DNA of 64,000 bases from Aliamphritea hakodatensis. GTDB taxonomy: Bacteria; Pseudomonadota; Gammaproteobacteria; Pseudomonadales; Balneatricaceae. The notes under the pieces are model-generated. The model saw nothing but the letters and a program-made list of their open reading frames with translations, ran no database searches and was not told where the DNA came from. Position numbers and translations under genes: made by a program. Below are positions 56,156-64,000 of the stretch, piece by piece. The stretch covers positions 1,736,001 to 1,800,000 of the forward strand of contig NZ_AP025281.1 of NCBI RefSeq assembly GCF_024347195.1. Reading direction: 5' to 3'. How positions within the stretch are numbered: the stretch's first letter is position 1; each line of letters opens with the position of its first letter.

Positions 56156-58525
56156 TTAGTCGTGGTTTCTTTGCTGCCCGGGCCAGTGCAGGGCGATCTG
56201 CCGGCTTGCTTCAATGCCTGAGTGCAATTGCTGAAGCAGCGTGTCTGTGTCCGGTGCCTTGCCGTTCAGTGCCGCATCTGCCAGCTGTTGCTCTGTATGC
56301 CGTAACAGCGTTCCCGTGGCACGAAAGCCGAGAGTGTCGCAGGCACCGGCCAGTTTGTGAAGCTGTTGTTCAGCGTGGTGCAGATCGTTTTCCGCCAGGC
56401 TTTGACGAATGGCTGGCCAGAGTTCATCGCAACTGTTTACAAATCCTTTCATCAGGTTTGTGACTTTTTCTGTGCCAAGCATGTCTTCATGCATGCGGAT
56501 CAGGTTTTCATCAAGGAAAGGGGCAGGCTGCGCCTCCGGTGCCGGTGGTGTGGCCGGAGGGAGTGCATCAGTGTTGCTACCGGCGGAGTGCGAAATGGCG
56601 TGCAGTAGCTGGTCTCTGTTGACCGGTTTGGCGATCACGGTATCGATGCCCAGGGACCGGTAGGTGTGCAGATCTTCCTGACGTACACTGGCTGTCAGGG
56701 CAATGATATGAATGGTCTGGTGTTGGTATAGTGGGTCATTACGGATCAGTTGGCTGATTTCCAGCCCGCTGCGGCCGGGGAGGTGCATGTCCATCAGTAT
56801 CAGGTCGAAACTCTGCTGTTTGCAAAGCGTCAGTGCCTGTTCGCCGTCACTGGCAATGCTGATCCGGTGATTAAAAGGTGCCAGCAGTCCCAGCACAACA
56901 TCCTGATTAATCTGTACGTCTTCAACCAGTAATATATTCAGTTCAGGCTGGGTTGGCGGTGGTGCTGATCTGTCAGGTGTCAAGTCTGAAGCCGGGGCAG
57001 CGAGAGAGCTGCTGACCGGCAGTTTTACCTCCAGCCAGAAACAGCTGCCCTGACCGGTTTCGCTTTGCATACCGATTTTTGCGTGTAGTTGCTGGGCCAG
57101 TTCTTTACAGATGGCCAGCCCCAGGCCGGTGCCGCCAAAGCGGCGGGTAATGCTTTCATCGGCCTGGGTAAAGCGTTCAAATATTTTTTCCTGCAGGGGC
57201 TGGGGAATGCCAACGCCGGTATCGCGGATACTGAAGCGAAGTGTGTGCTGTTCAGCGGTCCCTGCTAACTGAGATACGGTCAGAGTGATTTTTCCTTCGT
57301 GGGTAAACTTGATGGCATTGGCCAGCAGGTTATTCAGTATTTGCCGCAGGCTGCTGTGAGCGGCGAAATAGGCTGGCGCCAGAGTGGACGGATAATTCAG
57401 CTCAATACTCAGACCTTTGTCCCGGGCGCCGGGCTCAAACAGACTGATCAGGTTTTCCAGCATGGATTGCAGAATAAAGGGTTTCTGTTCTACCTGATGT
57501 GCGCCTTCTACCAGTCTGCCGTATTCCAGTACCTGATTGAAGGTTTCCAGAAGGGCGTCGGTGGCGTCATGAAGGACCTGCACCTGTTTATACTGGCTGT
57601 TATTCAGCGGGGTGCTTTCCAGCAGCTGAATCATACCCAGCATGCCGTTCATCGGCGTGCGGATTTCATGGCTGATGGTTGCCAGAAACCGGGTTTTGGC
57701 GGCATTGGCTTCTTCGGCGGCTTCTTTGGCGCGGCGCAGGCTTTCAGTCCGCTGCTCCACCATGGATTGTAGCTGGTCACGGTTGTAACGCAGCTCCTGT
57801 TGTTCCTGATCCCGGCGCTGGCGGTCCTGCTGGATGGCCTGGCGCATGTCATTCAGGGCGCTGACCAGCTGATCCAGTTCATCCCGGTGCTGGGGTTTGT
57901 GCCGGTTGAGGCGAAGGCTGTCCTCAAGTTGTCCGGCGCCCACTTTCCGGCTGTAGGTCGCCATGGCTTCCAGGTGTCGGGTGATCTGGCGGTGAAAAAT
58001 GATCAGGATGACCAGTACGATTAGCAATACAAGGAGTGTCTGGTTCAGCAGTATAGTGAAGCCCTTTGCATAGATACGGTTATAAATACCCTGAATATCA
58101 ATGTGGACATCCAGTTGTCCGAGATTTCTTTGCTGACCGTTGGCGGTGGTATGGATAAGTTCGAACCGTTGCATATGTTTTTGCGGGCCGGGCACCGTAT
58201 GTTCAGTCGCTGCGGTGGGAAGGCGGAGTTCAAGCCTGCTGATATCCGGCAGGTTTTCGATTCCCTGTAACTGCAGTTCGATCTGGGCCTGATCGATATC
58301 CCAGAGGCTTTTTGCCAGGCTGGCCAGATAGCTGTCGCGAATCACTTCCAGTTGTTGGTTCAGAACCCTGAACTCCCGCTGATAGTCGATGGTTAGCTGC
58401 ACGGCCGTGGAAAGCAGAATGAATACAAAGCTGCAGGCGCTGACATATTGCATGATCCGGTAACCCAGAGGATGGTCCTTTGGATAACGAAGCAGTTGGC
58501 GGATAAGATCAGGCAGGGCGCGCAT
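56156..58525 (-). CDS. Hybrid sensor histidine kinase with REC and HPt domains
   Basis: 789 residues from ATG 58525 (GAGAG upstream; a TTG twelve codons earlier overlaps the previous gene). Two membrane helices (about 18-42 and 160-185) bound a periplasmic region, then HAMP, HisKA (ATISHEIRTPMNGMLGM, phospho-His), HATPase (NLLANAIKFTHEG, DTGVGI, GGTGLGLAI), receiver (LLVEDVQINQDV, LILMDMHLPG, KP) and HPt (QLHKLAGACDTLG). This is the TorS/BvgS-like phosphorelay layout. It should phosphorylate the response regulator at 59309 and sense through the binding protein encoded between them. Confidence 0.93.
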   Translation of the reverse strand: MRALPDLIRQLLRYPKDHPLGYRIMQYVSACSFVFILLSTAVQLTIDYQREFRVLNQQLEVIRDSYLASLAKSLWDIDQAQIELQLQGIENLPDISRLELRLPTAATEHTVPGPQKHMQRFELIHTTANGQQRNLGQLDVHIDIQGIYNRIYAKGFTILLNQTLLVLLIVLVILIIFHRQITRHLEAMATYSRKVGAGQLEDSLRLNRHKPQHRDELDQLVSALNDMRQAIQQDRQRRDQEQQELRYNRDQLQSMVEQRTESLRRAKEAAEEANAAKTRFLATISHEIRTPMNGMLGMIQLLESTPLNNSQYKQVQVLHDATDALLETFNQVLEYGRLVEGAHQVEQKPFILQSMLENLISLFEPGARDKGLSIELNYPSTLAPAYFAAHSSLRQILNNLLANAIKFTHEGKITLTVSQLAGTAEQHTLRFSIRDTGVGIPQPLQEKIFERFTQADESITRRFGGTGLGLAICKELAQQLHAKIGMQSETGQGSCFWLEVKLPVSSSLAAPASDLTPDRSAPPPTQPELNILLVEDVQINQDVVLGLLAPFNHRISIASDGEQALTLCKQQSFDLILMDMHLPGRSGLEISQLIRNDPLYQHQTIHIIALTASVRQEDLHTYRSLGIDTVIAKPVNRDQLLHAISHSAGSNTDALPPATPPAPEAQPAPFLDENLIRMHEDMLGTEKVTNLMKGFVNSCDELWPAIRQSLAENDLHHAEQQLHKLAGACDTLGFRATGTLLRHTEQQLADAALNGKAPDTDTLLQQLHSGIEASRQIALHWPGQQRNHD

Positions 58526-58535
58526 GGGACATCTC

Positions 58536-59312
58536 TCAGAGAGGGTTGTGGAGGTATTCAAGGCTGTTACTGCGAATCATATTCCGGATCCGGTTGCTTT
58601 TATGCAGCTCCTGCAGACGCCGGTTAATAAACGGCAGATGCTGGCTGAGGGTGCCTGCTTTACTCAGGGCCAGATAGTAATATTCACTGGTGATTTTCTC
58701 CCGTAGCGGCATGATGCGGTTTTCAAAACCCAGTTTACGGGTTTGCAACATGCCGCTGCGCCAGCCAATGGGCATGTAATCGATACGCTGGCTGGCCAGT
58801 TTACTGAAATTTTGCTGATTTCTTGAAACATATTCGATATGGCTGTTGGATTGCAGAAAAGCATCAAAGCGGTCACCGAAGCTGTCTCCCAGTAATAAGC
58901 CGACTGTTTTACCCGGCAGGTCTTCCATGCCGGTAATCGGGGCGTCAGCATTACTGTTTACGAAAATCCGGACTTCATCGGCAATGATGTACTGGTCACT
59001 GAATGCCAGATAGCTTTCCCGGCTGGCAATGCGGTAGGCGGCAACCACAATGTCAATATTGCCCAGGCGGGCTTCCAGCAGGCAGCGTTTCCAGTTGGTG
59101 TCGGCGATCAGCTGTACGTCATAGCCAAGTTCCGCAAAGAGTTGTTGAGTGAGTTGCGGGGCCAGACCTTTTAGCTGTCCTTCGCTGACCCAGGATACCG
59201 GTGGGTAGAACGGATGCCCGCAAGCGGTGAGCACTGGTCGCGGGGTGTCAGCTTTGACTGTGTTTGCCAGTACCGCGGAGATCAGAAGGAGCCCGGTAAA
59301 AAAACGGCTCAC
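58536..59312 (-). CDS. Periplasmic solute-binding protein (SBP family 3), sensor accessory
   Basis: 258 residues from GTG 59312, which overlaps the stop of the response regulator. Signal peptide FFTGLLLISAVLANTVKA, then TPRPVLTACGHPFYPPVSWV, LAPQLTQQLFAELGYDVQLI, NIDIVVAAYRIASRESYLAF as in extracellular solute-binding family 3. There is no transporter in the operon; between a regulator and a hybrid kinase it most likely presents a ligand to the kinase's periplasmic domain, as TorT does for TorS (analogy). Confidence 0.8.
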   Translation of the reverse strand: MSRFFTGLLLISAVLANTVKADTPRPVLTACGHPFYPPVSWVSEGQLKGLAPQLTQQLFAELGYDVQLIADTNWKRCLLEARLGNIDIVVAAYRIASRESYLAFSDQYIIADEVRIFVNSNADAPITGMEDLPGKTVGLLLGDSFGDRFDAFLQSNSHIEYVSRNQQNFSKLASQRIDYMPIGWRSGMLQTRKLGFENRIMPLREKITSEYYYLALSKAGTLSQHLPFINRRLQELHKSNRIRNMIRSNSLEYLHNPL

Positions 59313-60037
59313 GATAAATCTGCTGGTTTAGGGGTGAAGAGGTAGCCGGCACCGTGGACGGTAAGAATGGTCTTTGGCTGAGCGGGATCATCGCCCAGTT
59401 TTCGCCGTAAGCGGCCGATCAGCACATCAACTGTGCGGTCACTGGGTACCCATTCGCGGTTCCGGATCTGTTCCAGAATCTGTTCACGGCTCATGATCTG
59501 CCCGGCATGGTTCATCAGCGTGTTCAGCAGCTGGAATTCGCCTTCGGTAAGCTGGGTGGTTTGTTGCTGGTCATCTACCAGTTGGCGGCGATCCAGATTC
59601 AGCTTCCAGCGCTCGAACGTTTTAAAACTGTTGGGCAGAGCATCGGTGGGTTTGGCTTCTGTGCAGTGCCGTACCCGGCGTACCAGGTTTTTGGTGCGGG
59701 CGAGAATTTCCCTTGGGTTAAAAGGTTTGGTGACGTACTCATCAGCACCGCATTCCAGGCCGATTATACGGTCTACTTCGTCTTGTCGGCCAGTCACCAG
59801 AATGATCCCCACTTCGGTATGCACCCGCAGTTCCCGGGTCAGGGTGAGGCCGTCTTTGCCGGGCAGGCGAATATCCAACAGTACGACATCTATGGTTTGT
59901 TCGCTGAGTACGGATTCCGCCTGTTCAGCAGTTTCAGCTTCAAAGACACGAAAGCCTTCGGTTTCAAAATAGCTTGTCAGGCATTCCCGGGTGACAGGTT
60001 CATCGTCGACTACCAGGATACGGGCGTCTGAGTTCAT
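59309..60037 (-). CDS. OmpR-family response regulator, TorR-like
   Basis: 242 residues. Receiver domain with ILVVDDEPVTRECLTSYFET, phospho-Asp in VVLLDIRLPGKDGLTL, and VTKPFNPREI; the receiver reads much like TorR (EPVT...SYF, TREL, VGIILVTGR, DRIIGLE.GADEYVTKP). C-terminal winged helix (LTEGEFQLLNTLMNHAGQIM, RTVDVLIGRLRRKLGDDP). First gene of the three-gene signalling operon. Confidence 0.9.
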   Translation of the reverse strand: MNSDARILVVDDEPVTRECLTSYFETEGFRVFEAETAEQAESVLSEQTIDVVLLDIRLPGKDGLTLTRELRVHTEVGIILVTGRQDEVDRIIGLECGADEYVTKPFNPREILARTKNLVRRVRHCTEAKPTDALPNSFKTFERWKLNLDRRQLVDDQQQTTQLTEGEFQLLNTLMNHAGQIMSREQILEQIRNREWVPSDRTVDVLIGRLRRKLGDDPAQPKTILTVHGAGYLFTPKPADLS

Positions 60038-60403
60038 AGGTTACTTCGTTTCAGCGGCGCAGTAGTGGCCGGATTTGTTGTTATTTTAATTCAACATTAG
60101 TGCCTGAAGCTTAGCTCAGGCAAGGCTTGTTTACATTTCATTTACAAGGTTTTACAAGTTTATACGAATGTTGTGCTTTTTCAGGGGAAGAACAGATGAA
60201 AAGCAGCCTGCTTAAAAAGGCTTGAGTTTTAATTATAAACAGAATTATTATTCGGTTTGGTATCCGGTTAACGGGTGCCAAAGTCGCAAACATCACGACT
60301 CTAAACGTGGGAACCGTTCTGCTGTTCTCCTGACGTCCGTAAGACAATCAATGATTCTTTTGCGAGAGCGCTTTTATATTCTTTATTAATAGGGAGCTGC
60401 TCG
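60038..60403. other. Divergent intergenic region with structured leader
   Basis: Between the response regulator and the ureohydrolase. Around 60279-60297 a hairpin AGTCG-caaacatca-CGACT, and at about 60306-60338 a second with GGGAAC/GTTCTC inside ACGT arms, precede the plus-strand gene by 65 bases. No known riboswitch consensus recognised. The left part is AT-rich and should hold both promoters. Confidence 0.35.
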
Positions 60404-61321
60404 ATGACCAATTCTGAGCTTTTGGGTATTGATTCAAATACCTACGCAAATATTTTCACTTTTATGGGGTTACCGCTTTCCAGAGCGCTGGATGACGGCA
60501 CGGATGTGTGCGTGATGGGTATTCCGTTCGATCTGGCAACATCCGGGAGATCGGGAACCCGTTTTGGGCCGAATGGCGTTCGCCAGGCATCCGCGCAATT
60601 ACGCTGGGAAGAGCGACGCTGGCCGTGGCAGTTTACGCTGAGTAAACGCTTACAGGCGGTGGATTACGGAGATCTGGTATATGAAGACGGTAACGGTGAC
60701 GATATGTTGCAAACCGTTGAGTTACATGCGGGCAGGATACTGGCGGCGGATAAGGCCTTGCTGAGTATTGGTGGAGATCATTTTGTCACGTTGCCTTTAT
60801 TGCGGGCACATGCGGCGAAATACGGCCCGTTGGCCTTGCTGCATTTTGATGCCCATACCGATACGGAAGAGAGTGACGCTGCCTATAATCACGGTTCAAT
60901 GTTTTATCATGCGCCTATGGAAGGTCTGATTGATCCGCTGAGCAGTGTTCAGGTGGGTATCCGGACAGACTTCAATCAGAAAAATCATGGGTTTACTGTG
61001 CTGGATGCCAGTTGGGTGAATAACCATAGTGTAGAAGACTGTATCGGCCGGATTAAACAGGTGCTGGGTGACCGGCCGGTGTATCTGAGCTTTGACATCG
61101 ACTGCCTTGATCCTGCTTTTGCGCCGGGTACCGGAACGCCGGTGAGCGGTGGCCTTACTTCGGACCGGGCTTTGCAAATTATCCGTGGTTTATCCGGGGT
61201 AAATATTGTCGGCATGGATGTGGTAGAAGTTGCGCCTGCCTATGATCATGCTGAGGTTACGTCTTTAGCGGCAGCGACACTGGCGCTGGAGATGCTGTAT
61301 CTGAAGGCCAGCCAGATGTGA
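60404..61321 (+). CDS. speB: Agmatinase-family ureohydrolase
   Basis: 305 residues. Binuclear-metal motifs: SIGGDHFVTLPLLRA, LLHFDAHTDTEES (DAHxD), and YLSFDIDCLDPAFAPGTGTP (DxDxxDPxxxPGTG), with GGLT and an C-terminal EVAPAYDHAEVTSLAAATLA. The family hydrolyses agmatine or related guanidino compounds to urea plus an amine. Agmatine is the most likely substrate, but guanidinobutyrate or other guanidines are possible, so the symbol is tentative. AGGGAGC before the ATG. Confidence 0.85.
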   Translation: MTNSELLGIDSNTYANIFTFMGLPLSRALDDGTDVCVMGIPFDLATSGRSGTRFGPNGVRQASAQLRWEERRWPWQFTLSKRLQAVDYGDLVYEDGNGDDMLQTVELHAGRILAADKALLSIGGDHFVTLPLLRAHAAKYGPLALLHFDAHTDTEESDAAYNHGSMFYHAPMEGLIDPLSSVQVGIRTDFNQKNHGFTVLDASWVNNHSVEDCIGRIKQVLGDRPVYLSFDIDCLDPAFAPGTGTPVSGGLTSDRALQIIRGLSGVNIVGMDVVEVAPAYDHAEVTSLAAATLALEMLYLKASQM

Positions 61322-61336
61322 TCCCAACCGGGCAAT

Positions 61337-61367
61337 GTGCGCGTGAAGGGTGATTCCTTCACGCGCA
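61337..61367. terminator. Bidirectional hairpin between convergent genes
   Basis: GTGCGCGTGAAGG-tgatt-CCTTCACGCGCAC, a long perfect stem with no T run, between speB-like and trpA. Confidence 0.6.
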
Positions 61368-61390
61368 CCCGGCCCTGATGAAGTGGGCTG

Positions 61391-62167
61391 TTATGCGATA
61401 GCCTGCTTCAGTTCTGTCAGTTTTGCTGATACCCCGTCAAGTCCGTTCTTGTTATAGGCATTCAGAAAGGCTGAGCCAATGATGGCGATATCCGCATGGC
61501 CGCACAGTGCCTGAATATCTGCAGCATCAGAAATGCCAAAGCCGACACCCAGCGGTAAGTCAGTATGCTGGCTGATCCGGCTGAGATAGTCACCTAAGGC
61601 CTGATTTTTATCGGCTGATTCCCCGGTAACACCGGCACGGCTGACACAGTAAAGCATGCCGCTGGCCTGACTGCAGATTGTCTTCAGGCGGGATTCCTGC
61701 GTGTCTGGCGTAATAATCCATATGGGATCAATGCCGGTTTGTGTCAGTGGTGCAATCAATTGCTGTTGTTCAACAGCGATATCCGGCACGATAATACCGC
61801 TGATGCTTTGTGCCATCAGTGACGCCAGTTGGGCCGGACCGGACTGCATAACCGGGTTCAGGTAGCTCATCAGTAATACCCGGCTTTGCGGATACTCGCT
61901 GGCAAGTTGGCTGATATCCCAGATGCATTGCGTCAGTTGTGGCCTTTCTGCCAGCGCCTGATGACAGGCATGAGTAATCGCCGGGCCGTCAGCCACCGGA
62001 TCAGAAAACGGAAACTGTACTTCCAGAATTTCAACCCCCTGTTCCAGTAGCCGTCGCATCATCTCCAGGCTGTCTGCGATGGTTGGGTAACCATAAATGA
62101 CATGGGTCATCAGCAGCAGTTGTTTGTCGGCACGTTGCTGGCGAATATAGTGGCTCAGATCGCTCAT
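61391..62167 (-). CDS. trpA: Tryptophan synthase alpha chain
   Basis: 258 residues. VEILEVQFPFSDPVADGPAI carries the catalytic Glu and Asp of the signature; later GIIVPDIAVEQQQ, YCVSRAGVTGES and LGVGFGISDAADIQAL form the phosphate-binding end of the barrel. It cleaves indole-3-glycerol phosphate and passes indole to TrpB. ATGA-type overlap with trpB, minus strand. LLMTHVIYGYP is a slightly atypical N-terminus (usually F.TaGdP). Confidence 0.93.
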   Translation of the reverse strand: MSDLSHYIRQQRADKQLLLMTHVIYGYPTIADSLEMMRRLLEQGVEILEVQFPFSDPVADGPAITHACHQALAERPQLTQCIWDISQLASEYPQSRVLLMSYLNPVMQSGPAQLASLMAQSISGIIVPDIAVEQQQLIAPLTQTGIDPIWIITPDTQESRLKTICSQASGMLYCVSRAGVTGESADKNQALGDYLSRISQHTDLPLGVGFGISDAADIQALCGHADIAIIGSAFLNAYNKNGLDGVSAKLTELKQAIA

Positions 62168-63396
62168 CAGCTGTTCTCCTGCGTCAGATATGACTGGATA
62201 AAATCATTGAAAGGTTGGTCCTGCAGGGCTTTGGCGATGTTGAAGATGTCCTTGTCACCGCGGCCTGACACATTGATAACAATTTTCTCTGATGGCTTCA
62301 TGTCCGCCGCTTCCCGTAAGCCGGCTGCAATCGCATGGGAGGATTCCAGTGCGGCGATGATGCCTTCATTGCTGGCCAGTTGCTGGAAGGCCTGCAGTAC
62401 TTCCGTGTCTCTTGCCTGGGTCATGCGGACTTTTCCCTGTTCTTCCAGATCCGCCAGGATAGGAGAGACGCCCACGTAATCCAGCCCGGCAGAAATCGAG
62501 TGGGTGGGCTGTAACTGGCCCTGTTCATCCTGCAGGAATTTGGTTGCGAATCCCTGGGCGATGCCGAAGCGTGCCTGATCGGTATTAAACCGCATTGCGT
62601 GATCTCCCGGTGCATCGCTGCGCCCTCCGGCTTCTACACCGACCAGTTCTACGTCTTCGTTCAGGAAGGGCAGGAAAATACCGCAGGCATTACTGCCACC
62701 ACCGACACAGGCATAGATCTTATCCGGCAGGGTACCGAACTGGCTGAGTGCCTGCTCACGGACTTCCTCACCGATGACGGACTGAAATCCACTGACCATT
62801 TCCGGGTAGGGGGCGCAGCCACAGCTGGTGCCGATCAGGTAATAGGTATCGGCATAATTGGAAGACCAGTCGCGCAGCGCTTCGTCGAGTGCGTCTTTCA
62901 GGGTGGCAGAGCCTTCTTCAACGGGTACGACGGTGGCACCCAGCTGTTTCATCCAGAATACATTTGGGTACTGACGTTCAATGTCGTGGGCACCCATATA
63001 GATTGTGCAGTCCAGCCCCAGACGTGCTGACACCAGGGCGCTGGCAATGCCGTGCTGTCCGGCACCGGTTTCTGCGATAACTCTGCGTTTGCCCATGCGT
63101 TTGGCTAATAAGCCCTGGCCAATAACATTATTCATTTTATGGGCACCGCTGTGATTCAGATCTTCCCGTTTAAGGTAAATCTGAGCACCGCCGATGGCAG
63201 CCGATAACCGGCTGCAGTAAGTCAGAGGTGTTGGCCGGCCTGAATAATGCTGGAGCTGATCCTTTACTTCGGTAATGAACGCCGGATCAGCCATTGCATC
63301 CTGATAGGCTTTGAGCAGTTCCTGCTGGCTGTTGAAAAGAATCTCGGGAATATAACTTCCCCCGTATTGACCGAATTGCCCGTCCTGATTCATCAT
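62167..63396 (-). CDS. trpB: Tryptophan synthase beta chain
   Basis: 409 residues. PLP lysine in LNHSGAHKMNNVIGQ, GQHGIASALVSARLGLDCTI, the glycine-rich phosphate loop VGGGSNACGIF, and C-terminal SGRGDKDIF. It joins indole to serine. Coupled to trpA. In many relatives the pair is controlled by the LysR regulator TrpI; here the divergent gene is a TetR family member. Confidence 0.96.
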   Translation of the reverse strand: MMNQDGQFGQYGGSYIPEILFNSQQELLKAYQDAMADPAFITEVKDQLQHYSGRPTPLTYCSRLSAAIGGAQIYLKREDLNHSGAHKMNNVIGQGLLAKRMGKRRVIAETGAGQHGIASALVSARLGLDCTIYMGAHDIERQYPNVFWMKQLGATVVPVEEGSATLKDALDEALRDWSSNYADTYYLIGTSCGCAPYPEMVSGFQSVIGEEVREQALSQFGTLPDKIYACVGGGSNACGIFLPFLNEDVELVGVEAGGRSDAPGDHAMRFNTDQARFGIAQGFATKFLQDEQGQLQPTHSISAGLDYVGVSPILADLEEQGKVRMTQARDTEVLQAFQQLASNEGIIAALESSHAIAAGLREAADMKPSEKIVINVSGRGDKDIFNIAKALQDQPFNDFIQSYLTQENS

Positions 63397-63477
63397 TTTG
63401 TCGCTCTTTTGTGGCTCGTATGCCGGAGGGTGATAAGCTACGGCATACTGAAATTAATTATTTAACTAAACGGTATA

Positions 63478-63500
63478 GTAAAAATAATAAATATTTTTAC
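63478..63500. promoter_or_regulatory. Perfect inverted repeat between trpB and TetR gene
   Basis: GTAAAAATA-ataaa-TATTTTTAC, 9-bp arms and 5-bp spacer, in the 156-base divergent region. Size and place fit a TetR-family operator controlling its own gene and possibly trpBA. Confidence 0.55.
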
Positions 63501-63552
63501 CGCCGTCAATAGCCTGTGGACGTTTGTCGGCTGGCTGATATGTGGAGTTTTT

Positions 63553-64000
63553 ATGGCCCGAGGTCGTCCGTCCAAAAAACAGCAACTGCTGGATACCGCC
63601 CGCAGGGTGTTTGCTGAAAACGGTTATCAGGGGACATCGATTGACCTGATTGTTCAGGAGGCCGGGGTTTCCAAGCCGACTGTGTATAACAACTTTCCCA
63701 CTAAGCAGGCGCTGTTAATGGCCTTGCTGGAACAGCTAACCGCTGAGCTGGAAATGACTACATCAGAGTTACTGGCAAGTGATCTGGATACATCTGAAGC
63801 GGTTATCAGGGGGTATCTGAACATCGCGTCGCAGCCTGAATACCTGATGATTTACCGGATGCTGTGTGGCGAGCATTACAAGCTGGATGAGCTGACCCGC
63901 AGTCAGATTCTGTCATTTGATCAGGGGCTTCAGCAGCGCTGTCTGGAAGGCCTGCAAGCTGCCGGTATTACCTCGTCTGAACGGATTATGATGTTTTGCC
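63553..64000 (+). CDS. TetR-family regulator (3' end beyond window)
   Basis: 149 residues visible from ATG 63553 (TGGAG upstream). N-terminal HTH typical of TetR: MARGRPSKKQQLLDTARRVF, AENGYQGTSIDLIVQEAGVS, KPTVYNNFPTKQALLMALLE. The ligand domain begins (MIYRMLCGEHYKLDELTRSQ) and is cut by the window end. Divergent from trpBA with the palindrome at 63478 in between. Ligand unknown. Confidence 0.9.
   Translation, partial: MARGRPSKKQQLLDTARRVFAENGYQGTSIDLIVQEAGVSKPTVYNNFPTKQALLMALLEQLTAELEMTTSELLASDLDTSEAVIRGYLNIASQPEYLMIYRMLCGEHYKLDELTRSQILSFDQGLQQRCLEGLQAAGITSSERIMMFC

Noticed and set aside
60250..60345. Guanidine (ykkC-type) riboswitch before the ureohydrolase
   Set aside because: Hairpins are present but I could not align the conserved bases of any guanidine riboswitch class.

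Overview
The window looks like a chromosomal segment of a marine gammaproteobacterium, probably of the Oceanospirillaceae type. That is an inference from protein style (gltX, tRNA-Ala, dgkA, trpBA, TRAP transporter, TorR-like two-component operon, DusA) and not a species call. It divides in two at about 38.75 kb. To the left is a large siphovirus-like prophage that enters from beyond the left edge. To the right is host chromosome.

Prophage (1 to about 38.77 kb). The first 71 bases end a plus-strand gene whose tail resembles a tyrosine recombinase. The right junction lies in the 5' end of the host dusA gene: on the minus strand, 38728-38895 encodes a DusA N-terminus that breaks after the hallmark APMMD, so the element is a dusA-integrated prophage. 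Layout: AT-rich cargo (two HEPN-type proteins and an ADP-ribosyltransferase-like protein, 0.56-3.54 kb); a minus-strand early operon with a PrtN-family gene and a KilAC-like gene (3.7-5.06 kb); more AT-rich cargo (BRCT protein and a partner, 5.2-7.65 kb); a LexA-like CI repressor, Cro and CII switch (7.7-9.2 kb); early and replication genes including a DnaT-like protein; a Q-like late regulator followed by a consensus promoter and two terminators (11.7-12.4 kb); lysis genes; then lambda-like head and tail genes (terminase, gpW, portal, protease/scaffold, D, E, joining, Z, U, tail tube, G/GT chaperone with a textbook -1 frameshift site, tape measure, tail tip and fibres) to 35.6 kb. The right end carries hicBA, a proteasome-like Ntn hydrolase and a DUF2971 protein.

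Host side. Just upstream of the broken dusA, in otherwise gene-poor DNA (39.0-41.9 kb), are four paralogous elements on the minus strand, each with a sigma70-type promoter, a 5' hairpin, a second hairpin (with a CUCUCC loop in three copies) and a terminator-like hairpin with a UCCCCC loop. A fifth, looser relative lies among them. Stems co-vary between copies, so I read them as a family of sibling small RNAs; this is the most interesting item in the window. They are interspersed with a GlsB/YeaQ-type membrane protein, a lipoprotein and small proteins.

Further right: dgkA, tRNA-Ala(GGC), gltX, an Mrr-N-like protein, a GDPD-like protein with degenerate active site joined to a C-terminal beta-rich region, a LysR regulator, a GlxA/AraC-type regulator divergent from a TRAP transporter, DUF6151 and DUF2214 proteins, a response regulator / periplasmic binding protein / hybrid histidine kinase operon, a ureohydrolase, and trpBA divergent from a TetR regulator cut by the window end.
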